A program made the translations under genes and the position numbers. A model generated the notes under the pieces. That model searched no databases. It was not told where the DNA came from and saw only the letters and a list, made by a program, of their open reading frames with translations. Of a DNA stretch of 64,000 nt, positions 45,551-54,979 are shown piece after piece; the stretch's first letter is position 1; each line of letters begins with the position of its first letter. Origin of the DNA: CBFDBF01 sp050304615 (GTDB taxonomy: Bacteria; Pseudomonadota; Gammaproteobacteria; Chromatiales; Chromatiaceae); NCBI GenBank assembly GCA_050304615.1, contig JBNLDW010000010.1, positions 1-64,000 of the forward strand, in the 5' to 3' direction.

Positions 45551-46504
45551 GTGAAGCTATTTTCCAGGCGTAAGTTAAAGCAGGATCTACAGGCTGGCAT
45601 AGGCTTCCATCCTGACGGTATTACTGTCGCCGTGGTTAAGCGGCAGATGGGCGGTAAACCTAAGCTCCAGAGCATGCGTTTTCAGCCGTATGCCGATCCA
45701 GATAATTATGCAGCGGTGTGCAGGCAACTCTCCTCAGAGTTGGATTTGCGCAGTATGAAAAGCGTCCTGGTCCTGACTCCCGATGATTATTCCATGCTGC
45801 AGGTAGAGTCCCCTGGGGTAGAGCCCAGTGAGCTGCGTGGCGCAGTTCGCTGGCAGATCAAGGATCTTATCGACTTCCATATTGATGATGCCACTATCGA
45901 TCTATTTCCACTGCCGGAGCCTAGACGGGCCGGGGTCAATGGCAAGCTCTCCGTAGTTGCTGCACGCAACTCCCTTATTCAGAATCGGGTCGATCTGTTG
46001 GGTGGTGCCGGGATTGAGATTGAGGCTATAGATATCACTGAACTGGCACTGCGTAATCTGGCACTGCTGGATAAGAGAGATAGTGGCGCCCAAATCTTCC
46101 TCTACCTCTCTTCCAATTATGGAATGATTGAGATTATAAACGACTCCCAACTCTATCTAAGCCGACAGATCAAGGTCAATTTGAGTGATCTTGAGCAAGT
46201 GTCAGGTAGTGCGGAAGTAGAATGGGGGGGTAACTCATTACTGGATAACCTAGTGCTAGAGATTCAGCGCAGTATGGATTTTTATGAGAGCCAGTTTGGA
46301 GAGGGGCCAATCAAGCGTGTCAGTGTGATGCCATGTGCTGCGGGTGACATTGAGGGACTGTTGCAGTTTGCCCAGACAAATCTGGAGGCGACTGTAAGTC
46401 AGTTTGAGTTGGCGGATATGCTAGATGGTTTGGAGAATGTTTTACCTGATACGTCAGCAAACTGCCTAGTTACACTGGGCGGTGCCTTGCGGGGGGCGAT
46501 ATGA
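45551..46504 (+). CDS. mshI: MSHA biogenesis protein MshI (PilM-like)
   Basis: 317 aa with the actin-like fold pattern of PilM/MshI: AGIGFHPDGITVAVVKR near the N terminus, VLVLTPDDYSMLQVE, and a C-terminal region with TLGGALRG. Cytoplasmic protein that links to the PilN-like partner. GGGGG lies 5 nt before GTG 45551; TTG 45548 is the alternative. First gene of mshI-I2-J-K-L-M-N-E; its stop overlaps the next start (ATGA). Confidence 0.85.
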   Translation: MKLFSRRKLKQDLQAGIGFHPDGITVAVVKRQMGGKPKLQSMRFQPYADPDNYAAVCRQLSSELDLRSMKSVLVLTPDDYSMLQVESPGVEPSELRGAVRWQIKDLIDFHIDDATIDLFPLPEPRRAGVNGKLSVVAARNSLIQNRVDLLGGAGIEIEAIDITELALRNLALLDKRDSGAQIFLYLSSNYGMIEIINDSQLYLSRQIKVNLSDLEQVSGSAEVEWGGNSLLDNLVLEIQRSMDFYESQFGEGPIKRVSVMPCAAGDIEGLLQFAQTNLEATVSQFELADMLDGLENVLPDTSANCLVTLGGALRGAI

Positions 46505-47118
46505 AGAAGCCACTGCAACAGGTTAATCTTTATCACCCCATGTTTCACAAACAGGAGGTGCTGTTTTCTGCCATCGCCATTGGCGCTATTTTGGGTGTCA
46601 TTCTGTTTGCCTATGTTGTCACCTATGCGGTGACATGGATACAGTTGCAAGGTATCGATGGACAACTACAGGCTGCACAAGCAAGAAAGGCACAGATGGA
46701 GACTAATGCCGCTATGTTGAGCGATCAGGCGCCGAATGCTGAGACAGACCAAGGGCTGTTACATCGGTTGGAGGCGCTCCAGCAGCAGCGCGATATACGA
46801 AAGGAAGCAATGGCGATACTGGAAGGTAGTATGGCGAAGGAGCAGGTGGAGCTATCCAATTTCTTTACCGGTCTGGCCAGGCAGAACATTGATGGTCTCT
46901 GGCTGCGGCGGATTTATATTCTCAAGGGTGGGGATGAGCTGGAGCTGGGTGGCAGGGTTACCCATCCAGAGCTGGTTCCACAACTCCTGGGCAAGCTGTC
47001 AGAAGAGGACGCATTCAAGGGGCATGCGTTCGAGGTATTGAGTCTGCAGCGTGGAGAGGAGAAACAGCCGTTTGTGAGCTTTAATCTATCTACTACTAGT
47101 AGGGAAAAGCAAGAGTGA
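46501..47118 (+). CDS. PilN-type MSHA protein (MshI2)
   Basis: 205 aa. Short cytoplasmic N terminus with QQVNLYHP, the PilN motif that binds the PilM-like protein; one membrane helix (~20-48); a coiled coil (~52-110); and a ferredoxin-like periplasmic end. It overlaps mshI and mshJ by 4 bp each. Confidence 0.82.
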   Translation: MKKPLQQVNLYHPMFHKQEVLFSAIAIGAILGVILFAYVVTYAVTWIQLQGIDGQLQAAQARKAQMETNAAMLSDQAPNAETDQGLLHRLEALQQQRDIRKEAMAILEGSMAKEQVELSNFFTGLARQNIDGLWLRRIYILKGGDELELGGRVTHPELVPQLLGKLSEEDAFKGHAFEVLSLQRGEEKQPFVSFNLSTTSREKQE

Positions 47119-47819
47119 ACGACTACTACGAAAAACTGCTGCAAGTCGCCGCTAAAGTTGATGCCATGACCCTGCGGGAGCGACTGCTGCTGCTGTGTGG
47201 TGCTGCAGTATTTTTGCATATGTGCTGGAGCTTCCTGTTTTGGCAGCCGTTACTGGACAAAGAGAGACGGTTAAGCAATGAACTGGCTGGTGTGCAGGCA
47301 GAGAATAAGGAGATAGAGCAGAACCTGATAGAGCTGGGGCAGAAGTTCGGGATCAATTATAACGCCAAAACTGAGTCTATGATTGATTCGTTGCTGCAAG
47401 AGATGGAGGCACTGGAGTCAAAGAACAGTAAACTGGCCGCTCTGCTAGTAGCCCCGGATGAGATGGCGCGCCTACTGGAACAATTATTGCTTGATAGGGG
47501 TGGGCTACGGCTGGTAAAGCTAGAAAACAGCGTTTCTGAGGCTGCAATAGATGGGATTGACGCACCACAACAGGCAGGTGGGCAAAAAGTTGACACTGTG
47601 GTGGAGACACCACTCTCCTCAGGTATATACAAACATGGTTTTGTACTGGAGCTGGAGGGCGATTTTTTCTCCATACTGGCGTATCTGCAGGCCTTGGAGT
47701 CTCTACCCAAACGTTTTTTTTGGGATGCGGTTGAATATGATGTCGAGGAGTATCCGCAGGCAAAGGTGCGCATACGCCTGCATACACTAAGTCTGTCAGA
47801 GGGGTGGGTTGGTGTATAG
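47115..47819 (+). CDS. mshJ: MSHA biogenesis protein MshJ (PilO-like)
   Basis: 234 aa bitopic protein: membrane helix near 24-42, a coiled coil (~50-95), then a periplasmic domain with GFVLELEGDFFSILAYLQALE, as in PilO. It is an alignment-complex component between inner membrane and secretin. GTG start in the preceding stop. Confidence 0.83.
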   Translation: MNDYYEKLLQVAAKVDAMTLRERLLLLCGAAVFLHMCWSFLFWQPLLDKERRLSNELAGVQAENKEIEQNLIELGQKFGINYNAKTESMIDSLLQEMEALESKNSKLAALLVAPDEMARLLEQLLLDRGGLRLVKLENSVSEAAIDGIDAPQQAGGQKVDTVVETPLSSGIYKHGFVLELEGDFFSILAYLQALESLPKRFFWDAVEYDVEEYPQAKVRIRLHTLSLSEGWVGV

Positions 47820-48153
47820 GCTGCTGCTGTTACTACTACTGCCTTTTGCTGCTGCGGCCGAGCAGTTGACTGATCCGACTATGCCGCCGGACTTTCTCCA
47901 GCCGCTGGTTGTTGCAGAGGATGATGTTGACAGTGCTGTAGCGGATTTTCAACTGAGCGGGATACTGTTATCCCCAGACGGTAGTAGTGCAATAGTAAAT
48001 GGTAAGCGCGTGAAGGTTGGCGAAGAGATCAATGGTGGTCAGATAGTTTCTATCGAGGCAGGTATGGTCAGCATACAGACCGCAGTTGAACTGGTGGAGT
48101 TGAGGCTTGTTCCTATGCAGATAAAAAAACCAGCTGGTAGGGGTGTGCAATGA
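47812..48153 (+). CDS. mshK: MSHA biogenesis protein MshK (PilP-like)
   Basis: 113 aa exported protein. The N-terminal signal is LLLLLLLPFAAAA; then LTDPTMPPDFLQP and a small beta domain with FQLSGILLSPDGSSAIVNGKRV region. It likely contacts the secretin. GTG 47812 sits 7 nt after AGAGGGG; TTG 47809 is also in frame. It overlaps mshJ and mshL. Confidence 0.8.
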   Translation: MYRLLLLLLLPFAAAAEQLTDPTMPPDFLQPLVVAEDDVDSAVADFQLSGILLSPDGSSAIVNGKRVKVGEEINGGQIVSIEAGMVSIQTAVELVELRLVPMQIKKPAGRGVQ

Positions 48154-49901
48154 GACGGCAGATGAGATATTTATGCTGGATTATGTTTTCTGGCTTGGCG
48201 CTGCTGCAAATCGGCTGTAGTACCATGCCATCTGCAAATGGAACAGCGATCGATAGTATTCACAAGACATTGGAGGAGGGGGCGGCAGAGTCAAGTCATC
48301 AGTCGGCGGCCCCCCCACCAGAGGTATCAGCCGCGCTGATGCCGGATATAGGCACCATGCTTCCTGTTCCAGGTGGGAATGGGCATGAGCCACGCTTTGA
48401 TGTGAGTGTGGTCAATGTACAGGCGCGTGATTTCTTTATGGGGCTGGCAGAGGGAACACCGTACAACATGGTGGTGCATCCATCGGTGCAGGGTATTATT
48501 TCTCTTGATTTAAAGAGTGTCACCATATCTGACGTGATGAATACCCTGCAGGATGTATATGGTTATGAGTATGAGCGCAAGAGAGATGGATTTTATGTAC
48601 TGCCGATACGCCTACGTTCACGCATATTCCAGGTAAATTACCTTAATATATCGCGCACCGGAAGATCACAGACGCGGGTCAGTTCGGGGCAGATGTCCAA
48701 TGGTGAAACTGGCTCCAATAACACAACGGCTGATGATGAGTCCAGCTCCAGCTCAGAAGATTCCGGAGTCCTGGCTGGGAGTGAGATCAACACTTACTCA
48801 GAGCACGACTTCTGGAGTGAGTTGACTACCGCCCTACAGGCGATTGTTGGTAGTGGTGAGGGGCGCTCGGTAGTGGTGACACCAATCTCCGGACTGGTGG
48901 TGGTACGGGCCATGCCGATGGAATTGCGCGAGGTGGAGTCGTATCTTGATAGCACCGACCAGGCAATGCATCGTCAGGTGATCCTGGAGGCAAAGATCCT
49001 AGAGGTTGAGCTGAATGATGGCTATCAGGCTGGTATCAACTGGGCCAAACTAAAGAGCCAGGGTGGCAGGACTATTTCAATCGGCCAATCTGGCGGTGAT
49101 ACACCGTTTAGAAATCCAGGCATTGTCGCTACTAACCCGAGTTCTGGTGGGATTGTCGATCCAACGGTGACATCTCCGGTAGGGTTTACCACCTTTCAGG
49201 CATTTGGTGGTTTTTTTGGGGCGACGATTGCATCCGGTAGTTTTCTGGCATTCATTGAGTTGCTGGAATCACAAGGTAACGTCCAGGTGCTGTCGAGCCC
49301 GCGTATATCCACTCTTAACAATCAGAAGGCGGTCATCAAGGTGGGAACCGATGAGTTCTTTGTAACCGAGGTCTCCAGTACCACCGTCACCGGGACAGCT
49401 ACTGCGACCACCCCGGATATTACCCTGACCCCATTCTTTTCTGGTATCGCTCTTGACGTCACTCCGCAGATCGATGAACAAGGCGGCGTCACCCTACATA
49501 TTCACCCATCTGTCAGCGTAGTGCAGGATCAACAGAAAGAGATTACGGTTGGAAATCAACAGCAGAGTCTACCACTGGCTCTGAGTACGGTACGCGAGAC
49601 CGACAGTGTTGTGTATGCGCGTAACGGAGAGTTGGTGGTTATAGGTGGTCTGATGGAGGAGTCGACAGTTGAGGATCAGCAGGCGACACCATTTGTCAGT
49701 GATATACCAATTCTGGGCAATCTGTTTCGTTCCACCAGCCAGAGTGCTAAAAAGAGCGAGCTGGTTATGGTATTGCGCCCAATTGTAGTAAACAAGCCTA
49801 GCGTTTGGGGGCAGAGCATGTCTGATAGTGCAGAGCGTTTTCGTAAGCTGGATCGAAAGTTCGGATTTGGCAGTAAGCCAGATGTCTTTCATACCGAGTA
49901 G
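48150..49901 (+). CDS. mshL: MSHA secretin MshL
   Basis: 583 aa outer-membrane secretin. N terminus is a signal with a near-lipobox LLQIGC; the secretin N-domain has VQARDFFMGLAEGTPYNMVVHP; a Ser/Asp-rich insert lies at ~175-205; and the C-terminal secretin domain has VQVLSSPRISTLNNQKAVIKVG and VVIGGLMEES. It forms the pore through which the pilus leaves the cell. Confidence 0.93.
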   Translation: MRRQMRYLCWIMFSGLALLQIGCSTMPSANGTAIDSIHKTLEEGAAESSHQSAAPPPEVSAALMPDIGTMLPVPGGNGHEPRFDVSVVNVQARDFFMGLAEGTPYNMVVHPSVQGIISLDLKSVTISDVMNTLQDVYGYEYERKRDGFYVLPIRLRSRIFQVNYLNISRTGRSQTRVSSGQMSNGETGSNNTTADDESSSSSEDSGVLAGSEINTYSEHDFWSELTTALQAIVGSGEGRSVVVTPISGLVVVRAMPMELREVESYLDSTDQAMHRQVILEAKILEVELNDGYQAGINWAKLKSQGGRTISIGQSGGDTPFRNPGIVATNPSSGGIVDPTVTSPVGFTTFQAFGGFFGATIASGSFLAFIELLESQGNVQVLSSPRISTLNNQKAVIKVGTDEFFVTEVSSTTVTGTATATTPDITLTPFFSGIALDVTPQIDEQGGVTLHIHPSVSVVQDQQKEITVGNQQQSLPLALSTVRETDSVVYARNGELVVIGGLMEESTVEDQQATPFVSDIPILGNLFRSTSQSAKKSELVMVLRPIVVNKPSVWGQSMSDSAERFRKLDRKFGFGSKPDVFHTE

Positions 49902-49923
49902 GGAGCAGGGATAAAGTATAAAC

Positions 49924-50787
49924 ATGTATGAACAGCACTTTCAGTTGCGTGAAGCACCATTCGGTCTGACTCCGGATACTAGCTATTTCTACGGCTATGC
50001 GGCTCACCAAGAGGCGCTGAACGTACTATTGGTGGCGCTGCGTATGGGTGAGGGTTTTATCAAAGTGACCGGTGAGATCGGTACCGGTAAAACACTCCTC
50101 TGCCGCAAACTGCTAAACCTACTAAATGGTGAGTTTGTCACCGCCTATATCCCCAACCCATTCATGGAGCCGACGGCGCTACGTTATGCCCTGGCAGATG
50201 AGTTGTCGCTTGAGGTGTCGGGAAATATTGGTCAGCATCGCTTGCTTAAGATGATCACCGATCGCCTGATTGAGTTGCGCGCCGCAGGAGAGAGGGTGGT
50301 ACTCCTGCTTGATGAGGCGCAGGCTATGCCGGAGAGGAGTCTGGAGGCACTGCGGCTATTGACCAATCTAGAGACAGAGAAAAACAAGTTGATGCAGGTG
50401 GTGCTATTTGGACAACCAGAGCTGGACGAGCATCTGCGGCAACCACATGTACGGCAACTGCGGCAACGTATCAGCTTCTCTTGTAAATTGAACCCGATGA
50501 ACCGTGCCGGTGTAGATGGGTATCTGGAACACCGCCTGGAGATAGGTGGGCATAGTGGTGAGTCCCTATTCAGTGCTGGCGCCAAGAAGCTACTTTATAG
50601 GGCCAGTCGTGGGGTACCAAGACTGGTGAATATCCTGGCGCACAAATCGATGCTGGCGGCATATGGCGAGGGTGAAAAGCAGATATCGCCGTCCCATGTG
50701 CGCAGCGCGATCCGGGATACTGATGATGTACACAATAGTGCTATCCTGCCTGGATCACAATTGCTCAGGTTGAACGGATCCTGGTAA
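49924..50787 (+). CDS. mshM: AAA ATPase MshM (ExeA-like)
   Basis: 287 aa. FGLTPDTSYFYGYAAHQEAL at the N terminus, Walker A GEIGTGKT at 50-57, Walker B VLLLDEA near 126-132, then a winged C-terminal part. ExeA-family ATPases help place secretins through peptidoglycan. It starts 22 bp after mshL and abuts mshN. Confidence 0.9.
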   Translation: MYEQHFQLREAPFGLTPDTSYFYGYAAHQEALNVLLVALRMGEGFIKVTGEIGTGKTLLCRKLLNLLNGEFVTAYIPNPFMEPTALRYALADELSLEVSGNIGQHRLLKMITDRLIELRAAGERVVLLLDEAQAMPERSLEALRLLTNLETEKNKLMQVVLFGQPELDEHLRQPHVRQLRQRISFSCKLNPMNRAGVDGYLEHRLEIGGHSGESLFSAGAKKLLYRASRGVPRLVNILAHKSMLAAYGEGEKQISPSHVRSAIRDTDDVHNSAILPGSQLLRLNGSW

Positions 50788-51881
50788 TGAGCCTGATAAA
50801 TCGTATGTTGCAGGATCTGGATAAGCGCCAGCGGCAAGTTGGACCTGTTGATGCAGCCGTTGCGCGGCCAATCCCGGTATTCCCTATCAGTAAAGTTAAT
50901 CGGTCATGGTGGGGTGGGGCGGCGATCCTGCTACTGCTTATGATCCTCGCAGTTATCTTTTGGTCGGCACAGGATAGTGAGCTTTCGCAGCAACCTCCTT
51001 CAAAGCCGATGGAGCCAGCCCCTATGCCTGTAGAGGGGGTTGAGTTTAAGCCGGAGAATATGCCGGAGCCAGTGATAGCAGATCAAAACAGTGAGTCTTT
51101 AGAAACTGGTAAGAGTTTGCCGCCAATCCCTATAGATGAGGCGTCGCTTGTCGTTACCGAGGATGATCTGGCCGCCCCATTAGGAACAGAGAAGAGGGCA
51201 GAGCCACAGACAGCCTCTAAACCGGCAGAGATGGTAGTCGCTAAGCCAACACCGGTTAAAAAAACCGCCACTGCAAAACCTACGAAGAGTAGAGGACAGG
51301 TAAAGCGGCCATCTAGTGAAAATGCAAGTCGTACTCTACATACAGCAGAAGAGTATCTGGCTACAGGCCGGCTTGCAGAGGCCGAGGCTAAACTGCGTAG
51401 AGTGCTGCAGCTGGATCCAAAGATGCATCGTGCCCGGGAGATGCTGGTCGGCCTGATGATAAGGGGTGGGCGCGATGACGTGGCGGCACAGCTGCTGGAA
51501 GAAGGGCGAAAGATAGCCCCCAATCATCAGTTATATGCCCTTCTACAAGTGCGTCTGCTGCTGCAACAGGGCAGGCGAATTGCCGCCATCAATCTACTTA
51601 AAGATATGAATTATCCAGCCGGTAGTGGGCAACAGCTGCTTACTATGCTGGCAGCACTGCAGCAGCAGGAGCAGCAACACGAGGAGTCGGTAGCGACCTA
51701 CCAGAAGTTAATGCAGTTAGAGCCGGGCAATGGTAACCACTGGGTTGGCATGGGCATCTCCCTGGAAGCTTTAGGAATGCGGGCGGAGGCGATGGGTGCC
51801 TACGACCGATCCATGCGGGTAGACACTCTCTCGCCGGAGCTTGCTAGATATGCCGCCGAGCGGCTCCAGGCATTACGCTAA
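50787..51881 (+). CDS. mshN: TPR protein MshN
   Basis: 364 aa. Cytoplasmic N terminus MSLINRMLQDLDKRQ typical of MshN, one membrane helix near 47-65, a Pro/Glu/Lys-rich linker (~70-185), then at least four TPR units to the end (AEEYLATGRLAEAEAKLRRV and others). Expected role is a scaffold in the pilus machine. Confidence 0.87.
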   Translation: MSLINRMLQDLDKRQRQVGPVDAAVARPIPVFPISKVNRSWWGGAAILLLLMILAVIFWSAQDSELSQQPPSKPMEPAPMPVEGVEFKPENMPEPVIADQNSESLETGKSLPPIPIDEASLVVTEDDLAAPLGTEKRAEPQTASKPAEMVVAKPTPVKKTATAKPTKSRGQVKRPSSENASRTLHTAEEYLATGRLAEAEAKLRRVLQLDPKMHRAREMLVGLMIRGGRDDVAAQLLEEGRKIAPNHQLYALLQVRLLLQQGRRIAAINLLKDMNYPAGSGQQLLTMLAALQQQEQQHEESVATYQKLMQLEPGNGNHWVGMGISLEALGMRAEAMGAYDRSMRVDTLSPELARYAAERLQALR

Positions 51882-51904
51882 AAAAGAGGGGTGGAGGGAA
51901 TAGG

Positions 51905-53617
51905 ATGCAACTAGAACAGAGCCGCCGCCGGATTAGGATCGGTGACCTGCTGGTCGAGAACCGCATCATCTCCGAGGCACAACTGCAGGCTGCGCTACAA
52001 GAGCAGAAACGTTCTGGGCATAAACTCGGTAATACCCTGGTCGAGCTCGGCTACATAGAAGAGATAAAGCTGTTGACCTTCCTCTCCCAGCAGTTGAAGG
52101 TTCCCTATATTGATCTCCAAGAGTACAAACTAAATCCAGAAGCGGCACAGATACTGCCGGAGGTACAGGCGCGGCGTCATCGCGTCCTAGTGATGGAAGT
52201 AGGCGAGTCAGATGCCCTGATTGGGATGGCAGATCCGACCGATCTGCACGCCTATGATTATATTGGCAAGCTACTTAAACGGCATATCCGGCAGGCGGTT
52301 GTACGGGAAAGCGATCTACTGATGGCGCTGGATATGGTTTATCAGCGCACTGATGAGTTGACTAACTTGGCGGGCGAGTTGGGTGATGAGCTTTCGCAAA
52401 GGGATATTGATCTTGGCGCTATGATGCAGAGCGTTGAGGATAGTGAGGCCCCGGTGTTTCGCCTGTTGCAGACCCTGTTTGAAGATGCCATCAAGGCCAA
52501 GGCATCAGATATCCATATTGAGCCGGACGAAACAGTCCTTAGGGTCAGGCAGCGGGTAGATGGTGTATTACAAGAACACATAATGAACGAGATACGCATT
52601 GCCCCGGCATTGGTGCAGCGATTGAAATTGTTGGCAAATCTCGATATATCAGAGAAGCGGCTACCACAGGATGGGCGTTTTCAGATCAAGGTAAAGGATC
52701 ACAGTATGGATGTGCGTCTTTCCACCATGCCAGCCCAGCATGGCGAGGTGGTGGTGATGCGCTTGCTGGATCAAAGCTCTGGTATCCTTAGTCTTGAGCA
52801 GTTGGGTATCCAGGATGCCATGCTTAAGCAGATACGCACCTTTATCCACCGTCCCCATGGCTTGGTGCTGGTTACAGGGCCTACTGGTAGTGGTAAGACC
52901 ACCACCTTGTACGCAGCGCTGCAAGAGCTGAACGTCGCAGAGAAGAAGATTATTACGGTAGAGGACCCGGTAGAGTACAGCATGCCCAGGGTTAACCAGG
53001 TTCAGATCAACAACAAGATCGACCTCAATTTTGGTCGTGTATTGCGTACCGCACTGCGTCAGGATCCAGACATCCTGCTGGTGGGTGAGATGCGTGACGA
53101 GGAGACTGCGCAGATCGGTCTACGTGCCGCCATTACCGGCCACCTGGTACTATCTACCCTGCACACCAACAGCTCCATTAGTACCATCAGTCGTCTTATC
53201 GATATGGGTATTCCAGGCTATCTTATCGCCTCGGCATTACTCTGTATTGTTGCCCAGCGGTTGGTGCGGAGAATATGTCCCAACTGTAAACAGGAGCTGC
53301 AACCAGATGCAAAGCAGCAGGTGTGGCTTGAGGGTAATGGTGATGCCATTCCGGCAGGTGCCAAGTTTCATCATGGTAAGGGCTGCAAGAAGTGTCACGA
53401 TCGTGGCTACAGCGGACGGATTGGCGTGTATGAATTGCTACAACTGGATGCTGACCTGCTCCAGGCCTTACGGGCAGAGGATATCCATGCGTTTTCCGCA
53501 GCAGCCAGCAGAAGTGCTGGCTTCAGGCCCTTGGGGCAGGCGGCACTGGATTATGCACTACAGGGGTTAACCACCCTAGAAGAGGTGATCGCGATCTCTG
53601 GTGATACCGACAGTTAA
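51905..53617 (+). CDS. mshE: MSHA pilus extension ATPase MshE (GspE family)
   Basis: 570 aa. The N-terminal MshEN domain (~1-150, RIRIGDLLVENRIISEAQL), known in Vibrio MshE to bind cyclic di-GMP, is followed by the GspE ATPase with Walker A GPTGSGKT at 325-332, an Asp box, and a Cys4 zinc motif (CPNC ... CKKC). It powers pilus extension. Strong GGAGGG ribosome-binding site. A diguanylate cyclase is encoded 2.5 kb downstream, a possible source of its ligand. Confidence 0.93.
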   Translation: MQLEQSRRRIRIGDLLVENRIISEAQLQAALQEQKRSGHKLGNTLVELGYIEEIKLLTFLSQQLKVPYIDLQEYKLNPEAAQILPEVQARRHRVLVMEVGESDALIGMADPTDLHAYDYIGKLLKRHIRQAVVRESDLLMALDMVYQRTDELTNLAGELGDELSQRDIDLGAMMQSVEDSEAPVFRLLQTLFEDAIKAKASDIHIEPDETVLRVRQRVDGVLQEHIMNEIRIAPALVQRLKLLANLDISEKRLPQDGRFQIKVKDHSMDVRLSTMPAQHGEVVVMRLLDQSSGILSLEQLGIQDAMLKQIRTFIHRPHGLVLVTGPTGSGKTTTLYAALQELNVAEKKIITVEDPVEYSMPRVNQVQINNKIDLNFGRVLRTALRQDPDILLVGEMRDEETAQIGLRAAITGHLVLSTLHTNSSISTISRLIDMGIPGYLIASALLCIVAQRLVRRICPNCKQELQPDAKQQVWLEGNGDAIPAGAKFHHGKGCKKCHDRGYSGRIGVYELLQLDADLLQALRAEDIHAFSAAASRSAGFRPLGQAALDYALQGLTTLEEVIAISGDTDS

Positions 53618-53690
53618 CCCGCAACAACCTTCCCCCATTTGTGAGAGAATCAAACGGTCAGAGTAGTTGCGACCGTGGGGGTATTAACCA

Positions 53691-54839
53691 GTGATTGCAG
53701 ATCGGATGGAGCACATCAGGCCGTTTCATGTAATGAAGCTGCTGGAACGGGCCAAACAGCTCGAATCTGAAGGCCGTTCCATCATCCACCTGGAGGTGGG
53801 CGAACCAGACTTCACCACCCCCAGACCCATCATTGAGGCAGGGCGTCAGGCCCTGGCAGAAGGCCGCACCAACTATACACCTGCCTTGGGGCTGCCAGAG
53901 CTTAGAGAGGCCATAACCGGTTACTATAAACAGCGTTATGGCCTGGATATTTCCCCCAGCCGTATAGCGGTAACGCCGGGTGCATCAGGCGCCCTGCAAC
54001 TACTACTAGGTGTGCTGATCAATCCAGGCGACGGCGTACTCATGGCCGATCCCGGCTACCCCTGCAATAGAAACTTCGTCCATCTGGTTGGTGGTATACC
54101 CCAGACTGTAAACGTTAGCGCCGAGACCGATTACCAGCTAAGCGCACATATGGTTGAAGAGAACTGGGAGAGCCACACCAGGGCGGTTATGATAGCCTCA
54201 CCATCAAACCCAACCGGCACCATGCTTGGTCGTCAGGAGCTGGCCGCAATCAACGATGTAGTACAACGGCACAACGGCTTGCTGATCGTGGATGAGATCT
54301 ATCAGGGGCTGATATATGACGCCGAAGACCATAGTGCACTCGAGATAGACGACACCATATTCGTAATAAACAGCTTCTCAAAATACTTCGGCATGACTGG
54401 CTGGCGTCTTGGGTGGTTGGTAGCACCGGAAGATAATATAGAAGCACTGGACCGGCTGGCGCAGAACATCTTTCTCTCAGCACCAACACCGGCCCAGTAT
54501 GCGGCACTCTCGGCCTTTAGTGATGAATGCAGCACAATCCTGGAGCAGCGCAAAGGGATATTTCGACAGCGCCGGGACTACCTGCTTCCAGCTTTAGAAG
54601 AGATTGGCTTTAAGTTTCGAACAAAACCCCACGGCGCCTTCTACCTATATGGCGACTGCGCCCAACTCACAAATGACAGCGCCAGCTTTGCCCGTGACCT
54701 GTTAGAAGAGAAGGGAGTAGCAGTAACACCTGGAATGGATTTTGGTACCAATACCCCAGAGAGACACCTGCGCTTTGCTTATACCACCGATATTGAGACG
54801 TTAATGGAGGGGGTTGTGAGGATCAAGGAGTTTATTTAG
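53691..54839 (+). CDS. Class I/II pyridoxal-phosphate aminotransferase
   Basis: 382 aa fold-type I aminotransferase, aspartate/aromatic-like. Motifs: IIHLEVGEPDFTTPRPI, SPSNPTGTM with the PLP-contact Asn, LIVDEIYQGL, PLP Lys231 in SFSKYFGMTGWR, and HLRFAYTTDIETL. The natural amino donor cannot be told from sequence. GTG 53691 start. The attC site begins 3 bp after its stop. Confidence 0.88.
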   Translation: MIADRMEHIRPFHVMKLLERAKQLESEGRSIIHLEVGEPDFTTPRPIIEAGRQALAEGRTNYTPALGLPELREAITGYYKQRYGLDISPSRIAVTPGASGALQLLLGVLINPGDGVLMADPGYPCNRNFVHLVGGIPQTVNVSAETDYQLSAHMVEENWESHTRAVMIASPSNPTGTMLGRQELAAINDVVQRHNGLLIVDEIYQGLIYDAEDHSALEIDDTIFVINSFSKYFGMTGWRLGWLVAPEDNIEALDRLAQNIFLSAPTPAQYAALSAFSDECSTILEQRKGIFRQRRDYLLPALEEIGFKFRTKPHGAFYLYGDCAQLTNDSASFARDLLEEKGVAVTPGMDFGTNTPERHLRFAYTTDIETLMEGVVRIKEFI

Positions 54840-54842
54840 TGA

Positions 54843-54957
54843 ATCTAACGCCCATGATCAGCGGCCCCAAACGTAGCTAGGCGTTTGCGCAAAAATGCCG
54901 CAGGCATGAGCAAAAAGCCGCGCGGAGTTTGGGGCCCGCTGGAACTACTTGTTATGT
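54843..54957 (-). other. Integron attC-like recombination site
   Basis: Read on the minus strand: CATAACAAG at its 5' end and GGGCGTTAGAT at its 3' end (a perfect GTTRRRY core, complement of ATCTAAC at 54843-54849). Between them are inner arms CAGCGGGCCCCAAAC and GTTTGGGGCCGCTG (54941-54927 and 54872-54859), complementary over 14 bp with one unpaired C, the extrahelical base that marks attC sites. The loop holds a small ATGCC-GCA-GGCAT hairpin. Total 115 bp. It starts 22 bp after the mntP stop in the same orientation, the normal place for a cassette's attC. Confidence 0.75.
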
Positions 54958-54979
54958 GCCGCGAATTCATAGCAGGCAC

